NCBI GenBank assembly: GCA_003001795.1
Contig: PVNI01000013.1
Coordinates: forward strand, 116,592-180,591
Reading direction: 5' to 3'
DNA length: 64,000 nt
Source: Actinomadura viridilutea
GTDB lineage: Bacteria; Actinomycetota; Actinomycetes; Streptosporangiales; Streptosporangiaceae
The notes beneath the pieces were generated by a model. The model had not been told where the DNA came from and searched no databases. It was given only the letters and a program-made list of their open reading frames with translations. The position numbers were made by a program, and so were the translations under genes. Shown piece after piece: positions 26,741-35,094 of this stretch (positions are counted from its first letter, which is position 1; the number at the start of each line of letters is the position of its first letter).

Positions 26741-27151
26741 CTATGAGGCGATGAGCGACTTCTCGAAGTGAACGACGGAGCCGGGCGCGTGCGGCCGCGG
26801 GCCGATGCGCAGCTCTTCGGTGAAGGCGCGGATGAGCTGGAGTCCGCGGCCGTGCTCGGCGCCGAGCGGGGCGCCGCCGCGGTCCCAGGTGGACGGGTCG
26901 GCGGAGCACTGCCCACCGTCGATGACCTCGACGACGCACACCCGGTCGTCCAGGTGCGCGTGGACCTCGTACTCGTCCCCCGCGTTGGCATGCCGGATGA
27001 CGTTGGCGCAGGCCTCGCCCAGCGCGAGCGCGATGTCGGCGCGGATCTCCCCGGTGACGCCGAGCCCGCTCAGCGACGCGTCGAGCGTGCGCCGGGCGAG
27101 CGGCGCGCTGCGCGCGTTCCTCGGGAGGGTCATTTCTATTACGACCTCCAT
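26741..27151 (-). CDS. RsbW-like anti-sigma serine kinase / GHKL ATPase
   Basis: 136 residues. HATPase fold with ALALGEACANVIRHAN (N-box), VEVIDGGQ (G1) and GRGLQLIRAF (G2). Such proteins in actinomycetes bind or phosphorylate anti-anti-sigma partners, but no partner lies nearby. The frame extends to 27298, but ATG 27151 has GGAGGG eight bases upstream and family homology begins there. Confidence 0.85.
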   Translation of the reverse strand: MEVVIEMTLPRNARSAPLARRTLDASLSGLGVTGEIRADIALALGEACANVIRHANAGDEYEVHAHLDDRVCVVEVIDGGQCSADPSTWDRGGAPLGAEHGRGLQLIRAFTEELRIGPRPHAPGSVVHFEKSLIAS

Positions 27152-27349
27152 GCCGGACGCCCTCCATTCCCCTCGTTGCTGGGTGTCTGCCCGGGGAGTG
27201 ATTTCGAAAACGCGCGCCGTCCTGTATGCGCCGAATATCATGATCGTTTCGTCGGAACGTTCCACGCGAATGGGGACGGAAGCGGCGGCCGAGGTCATCG
27301 CACGGCCGATCCGAGGCCGGGCCCGGGAAGATTGTTCGCCTTCGGGCCC

Positions 27350-27871
27350 TCAGCCGAGCAGGCCGTCCGGCTCCAGGCCGGTCAGCAGACGGGCGACGTC
27401 CAGCCCGGTCGTCAGGTACTCGACGAACAGCCGGTTGTTCAGCGCCCACGGAGAACGGTGCCGCCGGATCAGGAAGACCGCGTCGTCCGCGGTGAACCCG
27501 AGCGTGACCAGCGTCTGCGCGACGACCAGTCCCGACCGGTTGTAACCGGCGCGGCACCGCACCAGCACGCGCCGCCCCGAACGCACCGCCCACGCCGCCC
27601 GGTCGGCCAGCAGGCACACGGCCTCCAACTGCTCGGGGCGCAGCGGCCCGTCGGGCAGCTCGAACAGATGGTGCTCGACCCAGGGCGCGGGCCCGTACCC
27701 GTCCTCCCGGTGCAGGCTGATCACGATGTCGAACTGATCGCCCACGACCGCGGGGGCGAGCCCGCCTCCCCCGACGCGATACCGGTGTCCGCCCATCCAC
27801 AGGCCCGGAACGATCTCATTCCACGGAGCGTCGGCTTCGGGCGCTCCATCGCGGCGCTCGGTCCGCATCAC
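27350..27871 (-). CDS. dual-specificity / tyrosine phosphatase-like protein
   Basis: 173 residues. P-loop VRCRAGYNRSG contains the CX5R catalytic motif, and an upstream aspartate-rich FELPDGPL can supply the general acid. IVPGLWMGGHRYR is the usual DSP N-terminal strand. Substrate unknown. Beside the GHKL kinase, so a role in the same regulatory circuit is possible but unproved. Confidence 0.87.
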   Translation of the reverse strand: MMRTERRDGAPEADAPWNEIVPGLWMGGHRYRVGGGGLAPAVVGDQFDIVISLHREDGYGPAPWVEHHLFELPDGPLRPEQLEAVCLLADRAAWAVRSGRRVLVRCRAGYNRSGLVVAQTLVTLGFTADDAVFLIRRHRSPWALNNRLFVEYLTTGLDVARLLTGLEPDGLLG

Positions 27872-27945
27872 GCACTCCCACTCGCGTTCCCGGTCGATAG
27901 TGTTACGGACGCCGAGCCCCGTTCAGTTCGATCTTGCCGGTGGTC

Positions 27946-28434
27946 CTAGTCCGCCCCGTGGAACCGGCGGTGCAGGGCGCGCACCTGTTCGTCCAGGCCG
28001 GGCACCGGGCCTTCCACCACCACGTCCGGCGCCACCTCTTGCACCGGCAGCATCCGCACCGGAGGCCGCGGCACTCCCAGCTCGTCCAGCCACGACGCCA
28101 GCTGCGCCGACGACGCCACGTACACGATGCGCCCCAGCCCCACCCACGCGTGCGCGGCCGCGCACATCGGGCAGTGCTCTCCGGACGTGTAGACGGTGGC
28201 CTTCGCGCGCTCCTCCGGGGTCATGTTCGACGCCGACCACCGGGCCAGCGCGAATTCCGGGTGCTGCGTCCGGTCGCCGCCCGCGACGCGATTGCGGTCC
28301 TCGCGCCGCACGACGCCGTCGCCGTCGACCAGCACCGAGCCGAACGGCTCGTCCCCCGCCTCCAGCGCCTCCGCCGCCAGCTCGACGCAGCGCCGCAGGC
28401 ACCGCAGTTCCCGTTCGTCCACCATGCCACGCAT
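27946..28434 (-). CDS. cytidine/deoxycytidylate deaminase-family nucleoside deaminase
   Basis: 162 residues with the zinc deaminase signature: TQHPEFALAR (His ligand and Glu base, HPE instead of the usual HAE) and SGEHCPMCAAA (PCxxC-type ligands). Guanine-deaminase/TadA-like layout; which base is attacked is unclear. Start ATG 28434 (or 28425). Confidence 0.85.
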   Translation of the reverse strand: MRGMVDERELRCLRRCVELAAEALEAGDEPFGSVLVDGDGVVRREDRNRVAGGDRTQHPEFALARWSASNMTPEERAKATVYTSGEHCPMCAAAHAWVGLGRIVYVASSAQLASWLDELGVPRPPVRMLPVQEVAPDVVVEGPVPGLDEQVRALHRRFHGAD

Positions 28435-28470
28435 GTTAAGGACCGCCCCCTTCGACTGGTACGTTCCCGA

Positions 28471-28487
28471 GCTAATGATCATTTAGC
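28471..28487. promoter_or_regulatory. AT-rich palindromic site between divergent genes
   Basis: GCTAATGATCATTTAGC is a near-perfect inverted repeat around TGATCA. It lies 14 bases before the hydrolase start and may be an operator; no regulator gene is adjacent. Confidence 0.4.
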
Positions 28488-28500
28488 GGAAGGAGCGGAA

Positions 28501-29343
28501 TTGTCCTTGTCCGGGACTCCCTTCGTGCTGCTGCACGGCTTCTGGCACGGCTCCTGGTGCTGGGCGTCCGTCACCGCCGAACTGGCAGCGCGCGGACGCG
28601 TCGCGACGGCCGTGGACATGGCGGGCCACGGGTTGAACGCCCGCCGTCCCACGGCCGCGTCGGCGCGTCCTTTCGACGAGGCAGCGTTCGCGGCCGCTCC
28701 CTCGCCGGTCGCCGGGGTGTCCCTGGACGACGCCGCCGACCTGCTCACCGCGCAGCTCAAGAGGCTCGGACGTCCGTGCGTCCTAGTCGCCCACAGCATG
28801 GGCGGCAACGTCGCGACCCGTGTCGCCGAACAGGCTCCCGACCTGGTCGCGCACCTGGTGTACGTGACGGCGTTCATGCCGTCGTCGGGCACGCCCGCCG
28901 GCGCGTACATCACCGAACCCGAGAACGCGGGCGAACTCGTCTCCGCCGCCGTCCGCACTGACCCCGACGTCGTCGGCGCCCTGCGCCTGGACGTCGCCTC
29001 ACCCGACCCCGCCTACCGCGCCAAGCTGCGCGAAGCGTTCTACAACGACATCGCCCCCGACGTCGCCGACGCCGCCATGGCCCTGCTCAGCCCTGACGGG
29101 CCCATCGGCATCGTCAAGGGCTCCACCGACCTCACACCAGAGGGGTGGGGGTCCGTCCCGCGCACCTACGTCATGTGCATGCGGGACAACGCGATCCGCC
29201 CCCGGCTCCAGGAGCGCTTCATCACCGAAGCCGACGCCGCCTTCCCCGACAACCCCACGAAGGTGGTCCGCTTGGACGCCTCCCACTCGCCGTTCCTCTC
29301 CCAGCCGGAACGCCTCGCCGAAATCCTCGCGTCCATCGCGTAG
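28501..29343 (+). CDS. alpha/beta hydrolase
   Basis: 280 residues. LLHGFWHGSWCW (oxyanion HG), nucleophile elbow VAHSMGGN, and DASHSPFLSQP with the catalytic His. Resembles the salicylate-esterase/MenH-like plant-type hydrolases. Start TTG 28501 follows AAGGAG at proper spacing and no ATG fits. Divergent from the deaminase. Confidence 0.88.
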   Translation: MSLSGTPFVLLHGFWHGSWCWASVTAELAARGRVATAVDMAGHGLNARRPTAASARPFDEAAFAAAPSPVAGVSLDDAADLLTAQLKRLGRPCVLVAHSMGGNVATRVAEQAPDLVAHLVYVTAFMPSSGTPAGAYITEPENAGELVSAAVRTDPDVVGALRLDVASPDPAYRAKLREAFYNDIAPDVADAAMALLSPDGPIGIVKGSTDLTPEGWGSVPRTYVMCMRDNAIRPRLQERFITEADAAFPDNPTKVVRLDASHSPFLSQPERLAEILASIA

Positions 29344-29787
29344 ACGACCTGGCGGATGACGTGCGCGTCCGCCGCCAAGCCGCGAAACGGTCGGCGACGG
29401 TCTCGTCTGAGAACCGTCGCCGACCAGCGCACAGGCACGGACACCGACTTGAGTGCCGTCACGTCCGTCGCTGCCTGTTGACACCACTCCACTTCCGAAC
29501 GCCCCTGGCTTCCCAGCACTGCGGCCGACCAGAACGCTCTGGCAGGCCTGGTTAGAGTGGAGGCGCTCGGCTGCCGCCATCGCCTCCACCCCCGGCTCGC
29601 CACCGCCGAACAGCACGGCCCCGACGCCGTCGATCAGGCGCGCATCCCCCAGTCGAGGTCAGACGGCCTTCAACGCGTGCCCATGCCCCCCACGGGCACG
29701 CGTTCGGCCCCGTGGCCCATCCGCCGTGTACGCGTCACGTCAGGCGGATGGGTCACGCAAGTACTCGCCCTGCGAGACCGGCGGTTC
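29344..29787. other. gene-free stretch, nothing recognised
   Basis: About 440 bases between convergent genes. No family match in any frame and no strong hairpin. Confidence 0.3.
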
Positions 29788-30261
29788 TCAGCCCCACTGT
29801 CCAGGCTGGTAGTCGCCCGCAGGCTGCTGGGTGATGACGTTGATCCGGTTGAAGGCGTTGATGAGGGCGATGACGGCCACCAGCGCGGCGAGCTGGTCCT
29901 CGTCGTAGTGCTCGGCCGCGTTCGCCCAGGCTTCGTCGCTGACACCGCCGGCGGCGTCGGCGATGCGAGTGCCCTGCTCGACGAGCTCCAGCGCGGCCCG
30001 CTCGGCCTCGGTGAACACCGTCGCCTCCCGCCAGGTCGCGACCAGGTTGAGCCGCACCTGGCTCTCCCCCGCGTGCGCGGCGTCCTTGGTGTGCATGTCG
30101 ACGCAGGCAGCGCAGCCGTTGATCTGGCTGGCCCGGATCTTCACCAGCTCCTGGGTCTCCCTCGGCAGCGTCGAGCCCGCCAGCACCTTGTCGACCGCAA
30201 CGAGGTGACCGACGACCTTCATCGCGAGGTCGTTGCCGAGGATGTTGAGTCGAGCTTCCAT
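29788..30261 (-). CDS. AhpD-like carboxymuconolactone decarboxylase-family protein
   Basis: 157 residues. The redox motif NGCAACVDMH (Cys50, Cys53, His57) is that of alkylhydroperoxidase AhpD-type proteins; helical SQVRLNLVATWREATVFTEAERAAL follows. Likely peroxide reduction. ATG 30261 is fixed by AAGGAGG upstream, although the frame is open further. Confidence 0.9.
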   Translation of the reverse strand: MEARLNILGNDLAMKVVGHLVAVDKVLAGSTLPRETQELVKIRASQINGCAACVDMHTKDAAHAGESQVRLNLVATWREATVFTEAERAALELVEQGTRIADAAGGVSDEAWANAAEHYDEDQLAALVAVIALINAFNRINVITQQPAGDYQPGQWG

Positions 30262-31016
30262 GAGGACCTCCTTGTCGCTTGTCAGCTCCACCCCGTTGAC
30301 GAGACCGACCTGCCCGGATGTGACCAGCAATCGATGTGACACCCACCTCACTCCCGCAAGCACAGGGAGAACCCCTGCCGAAGCCACCGACGTGACGGCC
30401 CCCTCCAAACTCGGCCTGCAGAGCTCGATGTCCAGCAGGTTTACCTGGATGTCTGTTGCCGAGGCGGAACACTCCGGTGTCGCCTCGGCGCTGTAGGGGC
30501 GGCGCCGTTTGGGCCGTGGCCGGTGCTGAGCCGGGACGGCGACGCGCTTGGTCGTCATCCGCGATGGTGTGAGCACGGCATCTGCGAGTTGCGTTGTGCG
30601 TTCCCATAGCGACAACCCGTGTTCATGGTGGCGCCGCATGTCGCCTGTGCAAGGCGCAGTACGTCCTGCCTCGCCAGGCGAAGGGAGCGAACAACGGCAG
30701 CGAAGGAGCTGTCAGATCGCACGCGCCCATGCTTGAGTGGCCACGCAGCCGTGCTCGGGGCATGCAAGCTTTCCACGTTCGCCCATGTGATGGTTTCGCC
30801 GACCAGCGGGGAGGCGCGGCTTACCGTGACCGCACCCGCACTGCGGAGGTCAGCGACTGTCCCAACGAGGAGTTCCAGCTCTCGGTGCAGGCTTGCTCCG
30901 AACACGGTGTCCGGGGTCGGAGCGTCGGTGCCCGCAGCAGGGTGGCTCCCGTATCGGCCAGCCGTCGAACGTTGTCCGCCGCCCGCGAGTAGGGCGCCAT
31001 CCCATGGCGGTCAAGG
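30262..31016. other. gene-free stretch, nothing recognised
   Basis: About 750 bases of uneven composition upstream of the AhpD-like gene. Open frames exist on both strands but none matches a family. Confidence 0.3.
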
Positions 31017-31223
31017 TCAGTCGGCGCACCCCTCGTCCCCGAGCGCCTCGGCGAGCCGCGTGTCCTCCGCCAGCGCTGCGGTACCCCGTTCACCGAGGGT
31101 GCTCTCGACGGTGGCCAGCGTCGGGCCGACCAGGATGCCGGCCTCGGCCATGCGTTCGACCAGGGCCGGGCCCAGCTCGTCGTCCGCCAGGACGTGGACC
31201 ACCACGTCGGGCTGTGCTCTCTC
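31017..31223 (-). pseudogene. amidohydrolase-like gene fragment
   Basis: The last 68 codons of a minus frame read QPDVVVHVLADDELGPALVE and AGILVGPTLATVESTLGERG, the pattern of imidazolonepropionase-like amidohydrolases (strand, Asp, then PTL). The metal-binding N-terminal half and the final part are missing, and the upstream frame is low-complexity. A truncated relic. Confidence 0.5.
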
Positions 31224-31613
31224 GGCCGGGGACCGGCCTAGAGAGCAGTGCCGGTGGTGGCCGCCGGTCTCGATGGAGTGCGGGTTGGTCGACCGTGCGT
31301 GCGGGGGCGTAGTCGGCGTCATGCAGCCCACTCGCTGTCTTACGCGGCACGCACATGCGACCACTTGGATGTCTCGCTTCTCGGGTAGGGCGGATCCGGC
31401 GTCGTGCGTCGCTCGTGTTGCAGAGGAAGGCCGGTGACGCGCGCTCACCATCAAGCTTCGCGGTTCGGTCCGGGTGCGCCGACGTTTTGAGCCCGGCGCC
31501 TGCGGTGCGGCGGCGTGCGGCTGGGCGGGTGCGGACGGGATCGGGTGGGGTGCGGCGCTTACGGGGCAAGCCAACGGCGTGCCTCATCTCGCCAAGCGTT
31601 CCCAGCGAGCAGA
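31224..31613. other. gene-free stretch
   Basis: About 390 bases with no recognisable gene, between the amidohydrolase fragment and the mycothiol-type gene. Confidence 0.3.
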
Positions 31614-32312
31614 TCAGCCGAGGACGAAGGGGACTCTCGTCGCGAGCTCTCCCAACGCTGCCTTCTCCGTCTCGCTCGGAGCCCGACGTCCCGTGCCCAC
31701 GAGCAGCGCGTCCTCGTCCGTGAACGACGCAGGGAACGGGACGCCCGCGATTTCTTCCAGCATCGCGCGGGATCGAGCCAGGCCCTCAGCGGGCGGTCCC
31801 GTGACACCGGGCAGGTGGGCGATCAGGTCGAGGTGGTGCAGCGTCCACTCCATGACGTAGGCCGCGAGGTAGTCCCCCACGGTGAGCACCTCGTCGCGCG
31901 TGCCGACGCGCAAGTCGAGGTCGGCGAGCTCGGCGGCGCGGCCTGCGGCGGAGCCGACGTCGTCCAGGTGGAACTTGAGCAGGCGAGGCTCCTCGTACGC
32001 GGCGGCCAGCCGGACGGTCAGCGCGTCCAGCGGGTCCTCGCCGGTCGGGGGTTGGTCGAGGACGTTCCAGTAGGTCACGGCGTTGACGGTCGGCTCCCCG
32101 TCGGCGGGCGTGGCGAGAGTGATCAAGACGTCCTGCGCGTCGATGATCAGGTGGCACACCAGGTCCCGGACGAGCCAGCCGGTGCAGCCGGACGGCCGTT
32201 CGAAGCTTTCGTCCGGGAGTTCGGCCACCGCCGTGCGCAACGCCGTCCACGAACGTGAGAAGAGATGCACTCCGGCACGGTAATGCCGCCTCGGAAGCAC
32301 GAACAAACACAT
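31614..32312 (-). CDS. mycothiol-dependent maleylpyruvate isomerase-like (DinB-fold) protein
   Basis: 232 residues. TGWLVRDLVCHLIIDAQDVL in the N-terminal half and YVMEWTLHHLDLIAHL near 165-180 give the metal-binding His pattern of MDMPI/DinB proteins. These use mycothiol in isomerase or thiol-transferase reactions; the substrate is unknown. The first 15 residues fit poorly, so a GTG about 40 bases inside could be the true start. Confidence 0.75.
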   Translation of the reverse strand: MCLFVLPRRHYRAGVHLFSRSWTALRTAVAELPDESFERPSGCTGWLVRDLVCHLIIDAQDVLITLATPADGEPTVNAVTYWNVLDQPPTGEDPLDALTVRLAAAYEEPRLLKFHLDDVGSAAGRAAELADLDLRVGTRDEVLTVGDYLAAYVMEWTLHHLDLIAHLPGVTGPPAEGLARSRAMLEEIAGVPFPASFTDEDALLVGTGRRAPSETEKAALGELATRVPFVLG

Positions 32313-32864
32313 TGTGCGGGCACCGAACCCGGAAGCCTTCTCGTGTCCTCAACGAGCAGCGGCAGCACGCAGACCTGACCTGCGCGAACACACACGCCGA
32401 TGTCGCAGCGCACAGACCTCCACCAGGCAGGTCGCGATACGACGCTCCTCCCAGCACGAAGTCGTAGCGAGCTGGGCGAAGTTCAATGAAGCAAAGCCGC
32501 GGCTTCTGCCGCCGACGGCCCCCACCGGGCGTCGGTCAAGCATGGCTTCGTCGAGAGGGTTGATATGAGCGCGGCGACATCGTTCTAGGCTGCGATAGAG
32601 CGTTGCAGACCGTCCGGCGCCGCAAGGCCAGATGGCCGGACGGCGAACGTCACCGGCAGAGGCAGAAGCGACGCAGTTCACGGTGAACGAGCTAGCCAGT
32701 ATGAGCAAGGACAACGTGTCGCAGATCAAGCACGGCTCGAACGAACCGGCCGTCGGCGCGCACACCACCGCGATCTATGGGGCAGATGTCAGGGCGGCGT
32801 ACACCGGGCTCGCCGCCTTCCGGTTCGCGCTGCACGGCTCCAGCGGCGTCGAGGGCGTCGGGTC
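32313..32864. other. mostly gene-free stretch with one doubtful small frame
   Basis: A 78-codon plus frame at 32632-32868 ends in ATGA overlap with the Nudix gene. It reads MAGRRTSPAEAEATQFTVNE then KDNVSQIKHGSNEPAVGAHT, faintly like a broken HTH. I do not call it a gene with confidence. Confidence 0.3.
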
Positions 32865-33362
32865 ATGACCGCGCCGCGGGAACATCCCAGGCAGGTGGTG
32901 GGCGTCGGTGCCCTGCTGCTGCGGCCCGACGGGAAGGTGCTGATCGGCCACCGGATCAAACAGGGCGAAGCCGCCTCCTGGTGCCTGCCCGGAGGACACG
33001 TCGAGCCGGGCGAGACCTTCGAGCAGGCCGCACTCCGCGAGATCGCCGAAGAGACCGGCATCCGCGCAGTCACCGACGCACGCGCCTTCACCGTCGCACT
33101 CCGCACCGACGTTGAGATCACCCACGTCACCGCAGGCGTCGTGGCCGAGACCACCAATCCGCAGGACCAACCCACACTGCTCGAACCCGAGGTGTTCGAC
33201 CGCTGGACGTGGGCCAGCCCCCAGTCGCCGCCGGAACCGCTCTTCCCGGCCACCGCCGCCCTGCTGCACGCGTGGACCAACACCCCGACTCCCCAAGGCT
33301 GGAACTGCTACCCCATAGGCGCTCTGCCGGATCCCGCGACGGTCCCGCAGAACACCCGATGA
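32865..33362 (+). CDS. Nudix hydrolase
   Basis: 165 residues. Complete Nudix box from GGHVEPGETFEQAALREIAE into ETGI at about 44-67, after VGVGALLLRPDGKVLIGHR. C-terminal PEVFDRWTWASP suits NUDT15/MutT-type nucleotide hydrolases. Its stop overlaps the following HAD remnant by ATGA, so they were once one operon. Confidence 0.9.
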   Translation: MTAPREHPRQVVGVGALLLRPDGKVLIGHRIKQGEAASWCLPGGHVEPGETFEQAALREIAEETGIRAVTDARAFTVALRTDVEITHVTAGVVAETTNPQDQPTLLEPEVFDRWTWASPQSPPEPLFPATAALLHAWTNTPTPQGWNCYPIGALPDPATVPQNTR

Positions 33363-33930
33363 GCCACCCGCGCATCTTCGGTCTGGACGGCACGCTCCTG
33401 CCTGGGGACGACGGCGCGTCTGGGAATCTCCCGTAGGCTCGGCTGCCTGGACGACCTGGTCGAACTGGAGGCGTCCTTCACCGCGGCGGGGTGGACACCC
33501 ACGGATTCGCCACGCTGATCAATCGGCACTGGCGGAATCTGACTTCTGGAATTGTGGCGGAGGTGTTCGCCTGCTCCCCCTAGATCGGCGACTGCGCGAG
33601 GTCCTGGCCAGTATCCGACGGCGCGGAGAGCACTCCCTCGTCATCACCCTGTTCCCCGACGTCTTCGTCGACGGGCTGCGCGACCTGGGCGTCGACGAGT
33701 CGCGGTCTCCCGGTTCCCCGCGCCGCCATTACGCTGCGCGTTTCCCGAAGACATGGTCGTCATTGCCGGGCGCAACGCACGGCACTCGCCCTAGACCGCG
33801 ACGCACGTGTGGGGTACGGCGACTCCGGCTCGGACATCGCGCTGTTCTGGAGACTGCGCCACACCGTGGCGGTCAACGCCGGCGGCGGCCTGCGCGACCT
33901 CGTCTCGACTCCGCTACGACGGCGATGACC
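33359..33930 (+). pseudogene. decayed HAD-family phosphatase
   Basis: Starts MSHPRIFGLDGTLLPGDD, i.e. HAD motif I with the nucleophile Asp changed to Gly (FGLDGT for FDLDGT), then stops. The rest is recoverable only by changing frame: LDDLVELEASFTAAG, then TLINRHWR, LASIRRRGEHSLVITLFPDV, and the motif IV region GYGDSGSDIALFWRLRHTVA with VNA after it. Order and content fit an HAD-IB (SerB-like) phosphatase with several frameshifts. Confidence 0.75.
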
Positions 33931-34717
33931 TGCGCATGCCCCACGAGTTGATCCGGGACCGACGTCGAAAGACGCCGTCCTCTCGGGTGCCCTCGGCCGG
34001 TTTCGGGTGAGTGCGATCCGCACGGCTCCGCCGCAGTGATCTAGTTCGGCCTTTGGGCCCGGCTCATGCCGCACCACCATCCCTCTTCGCGGGATGAGCC
34101 CGTCGAGCGTCAACGCGCTGCGGGCCGGGGACTCTGGTGCCCGCGGCAGAATCGCTGCAGCGATCGCAAATCTCTGGTGCTGAACTTCCTCGATTTGCCT
34201 CATTCCCGGTCGCAGTGCTGGGGCGCTCGAGCAATCCGAGGACAAGCCGAAGGTGGAGCGCAGGGCCGATCACGGCACGAGTACCGGAAGCGCCACGTCA
34301 GGCGATTGTCCCCACCAAGCCACGCACAGCGATCGCAGCGGCCGACATTGTGGAGCGATCCACACAAGATCATCGTACGTTGACGCATGTCCGTCACCAC
34401 ACTGCATCACGCGCTGTGCATCCTCGGCGGGTTCGTCTTCATCCCAGAGCATCTGGCCCTGCTCCACGCCGACGATAGGAGTCCGGTATCGAGGGACGCT
34501 GATCACGTGCTTGAGCGTCTCGTGACCGGGTCAACCACGACCGGCTGATCTCACTTCTGGGCTTGCCGACTGATCTCCACGGTGTTCACCCTTGATCGTG
34601 CAGGAGCGGACATCGAGTGATCGGTGTGAGCGTTCAAGAAGCGGCTGGTTCTCCCTGACATGGCCGGCTGTGGGATCTACTTTAGTGTGAGAAGCTCAGG
34701 TGGAAGGGTGATGGCAC
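33931..34717. other. gene-poor stretch before the BELL/NLR cassette
   Basis: About 790 bases of lower GC. A minus frame at 34270-34506 (MISVPRYRTPIVGVEQGQML..) is plausible in composition but matches nothing I know. Probably the promoter region of the cassette plus decayed DNA. Confidence 0.3.
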
Positions 34718-35089
34718 TTGGATATAGCGACGGTGTCGCAGGCGGCGGCGTCGATCGCCGCCACCGGTGCGGTGTCGGGTTTGGCAGAGGATGCGGCGCG
34801 GTCGTTCGTGCAGCGCATTCGCGATCGCATCCGGTCGATCTTTGCTGGTGACGAGCGTTCGACGGACGCCTTGGAGGGCGCGATCGCCAATCCCGATGAC
34901 GAGTCGCAGGTGAGCGAGCTCGCGTCGGCGCTGGCCTACTACGCCCGCAAGAACGAGGAGTTCGCCCGTCAGCTGTCCGAGTGGGCCCGCCATCATGCCG
35001 CAGCCGGGGTCACTCAGAACGTCAAGGCGGGCCGGGATGCTTATGTATCCGGCCGTGACATGACGGTGTACCCGCGCCCGGCCGACTGA
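34718..35089 (+). CDS. BELL-like small helical protein with C-terminal amyloid-type motif (putative cell-death effector)
   Basis: 123 residues. Residues 1-97 are predicted helical: an Ala/Gly-rich apolar N-terminal helix (SQAAASIAATGAVSGLAEDA), a basic helix (FVQRIRDRIRSIF) and an amphipathic helix (ASALAYYARKNEEFARQLSE). Residues 100-118 read QNVKAGRDAYVSGRDMTVY. A matching QEVRAGRDTFTAGRDLFVG is near the N-terminus of the next protein. Small helical effectors with C-terminal motifs shared with an adjacent NLR are the BELL/BASS arrangement known in actinobacteria and cyanobacteria; by analogy with fungal HeLo proteins the helical part may damage membranes. Start TTG 34718 (in-frame stop just upstream, AAGGGTG before it). 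Five bases before the receptor gene. Confidence 0.65.
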   Translation: MDIATVSQAAASIAATGAVSGLAEDAARSFVQRIRDRIRSIFAGDERSTDALEGAIANPDDESQVSELASALAYYARKNEEFARQLSEWARHHAAAGVTQNVKAGRDAYVSGRDMTVYPRPAD

Positions 35090-35094
35090 CACCG

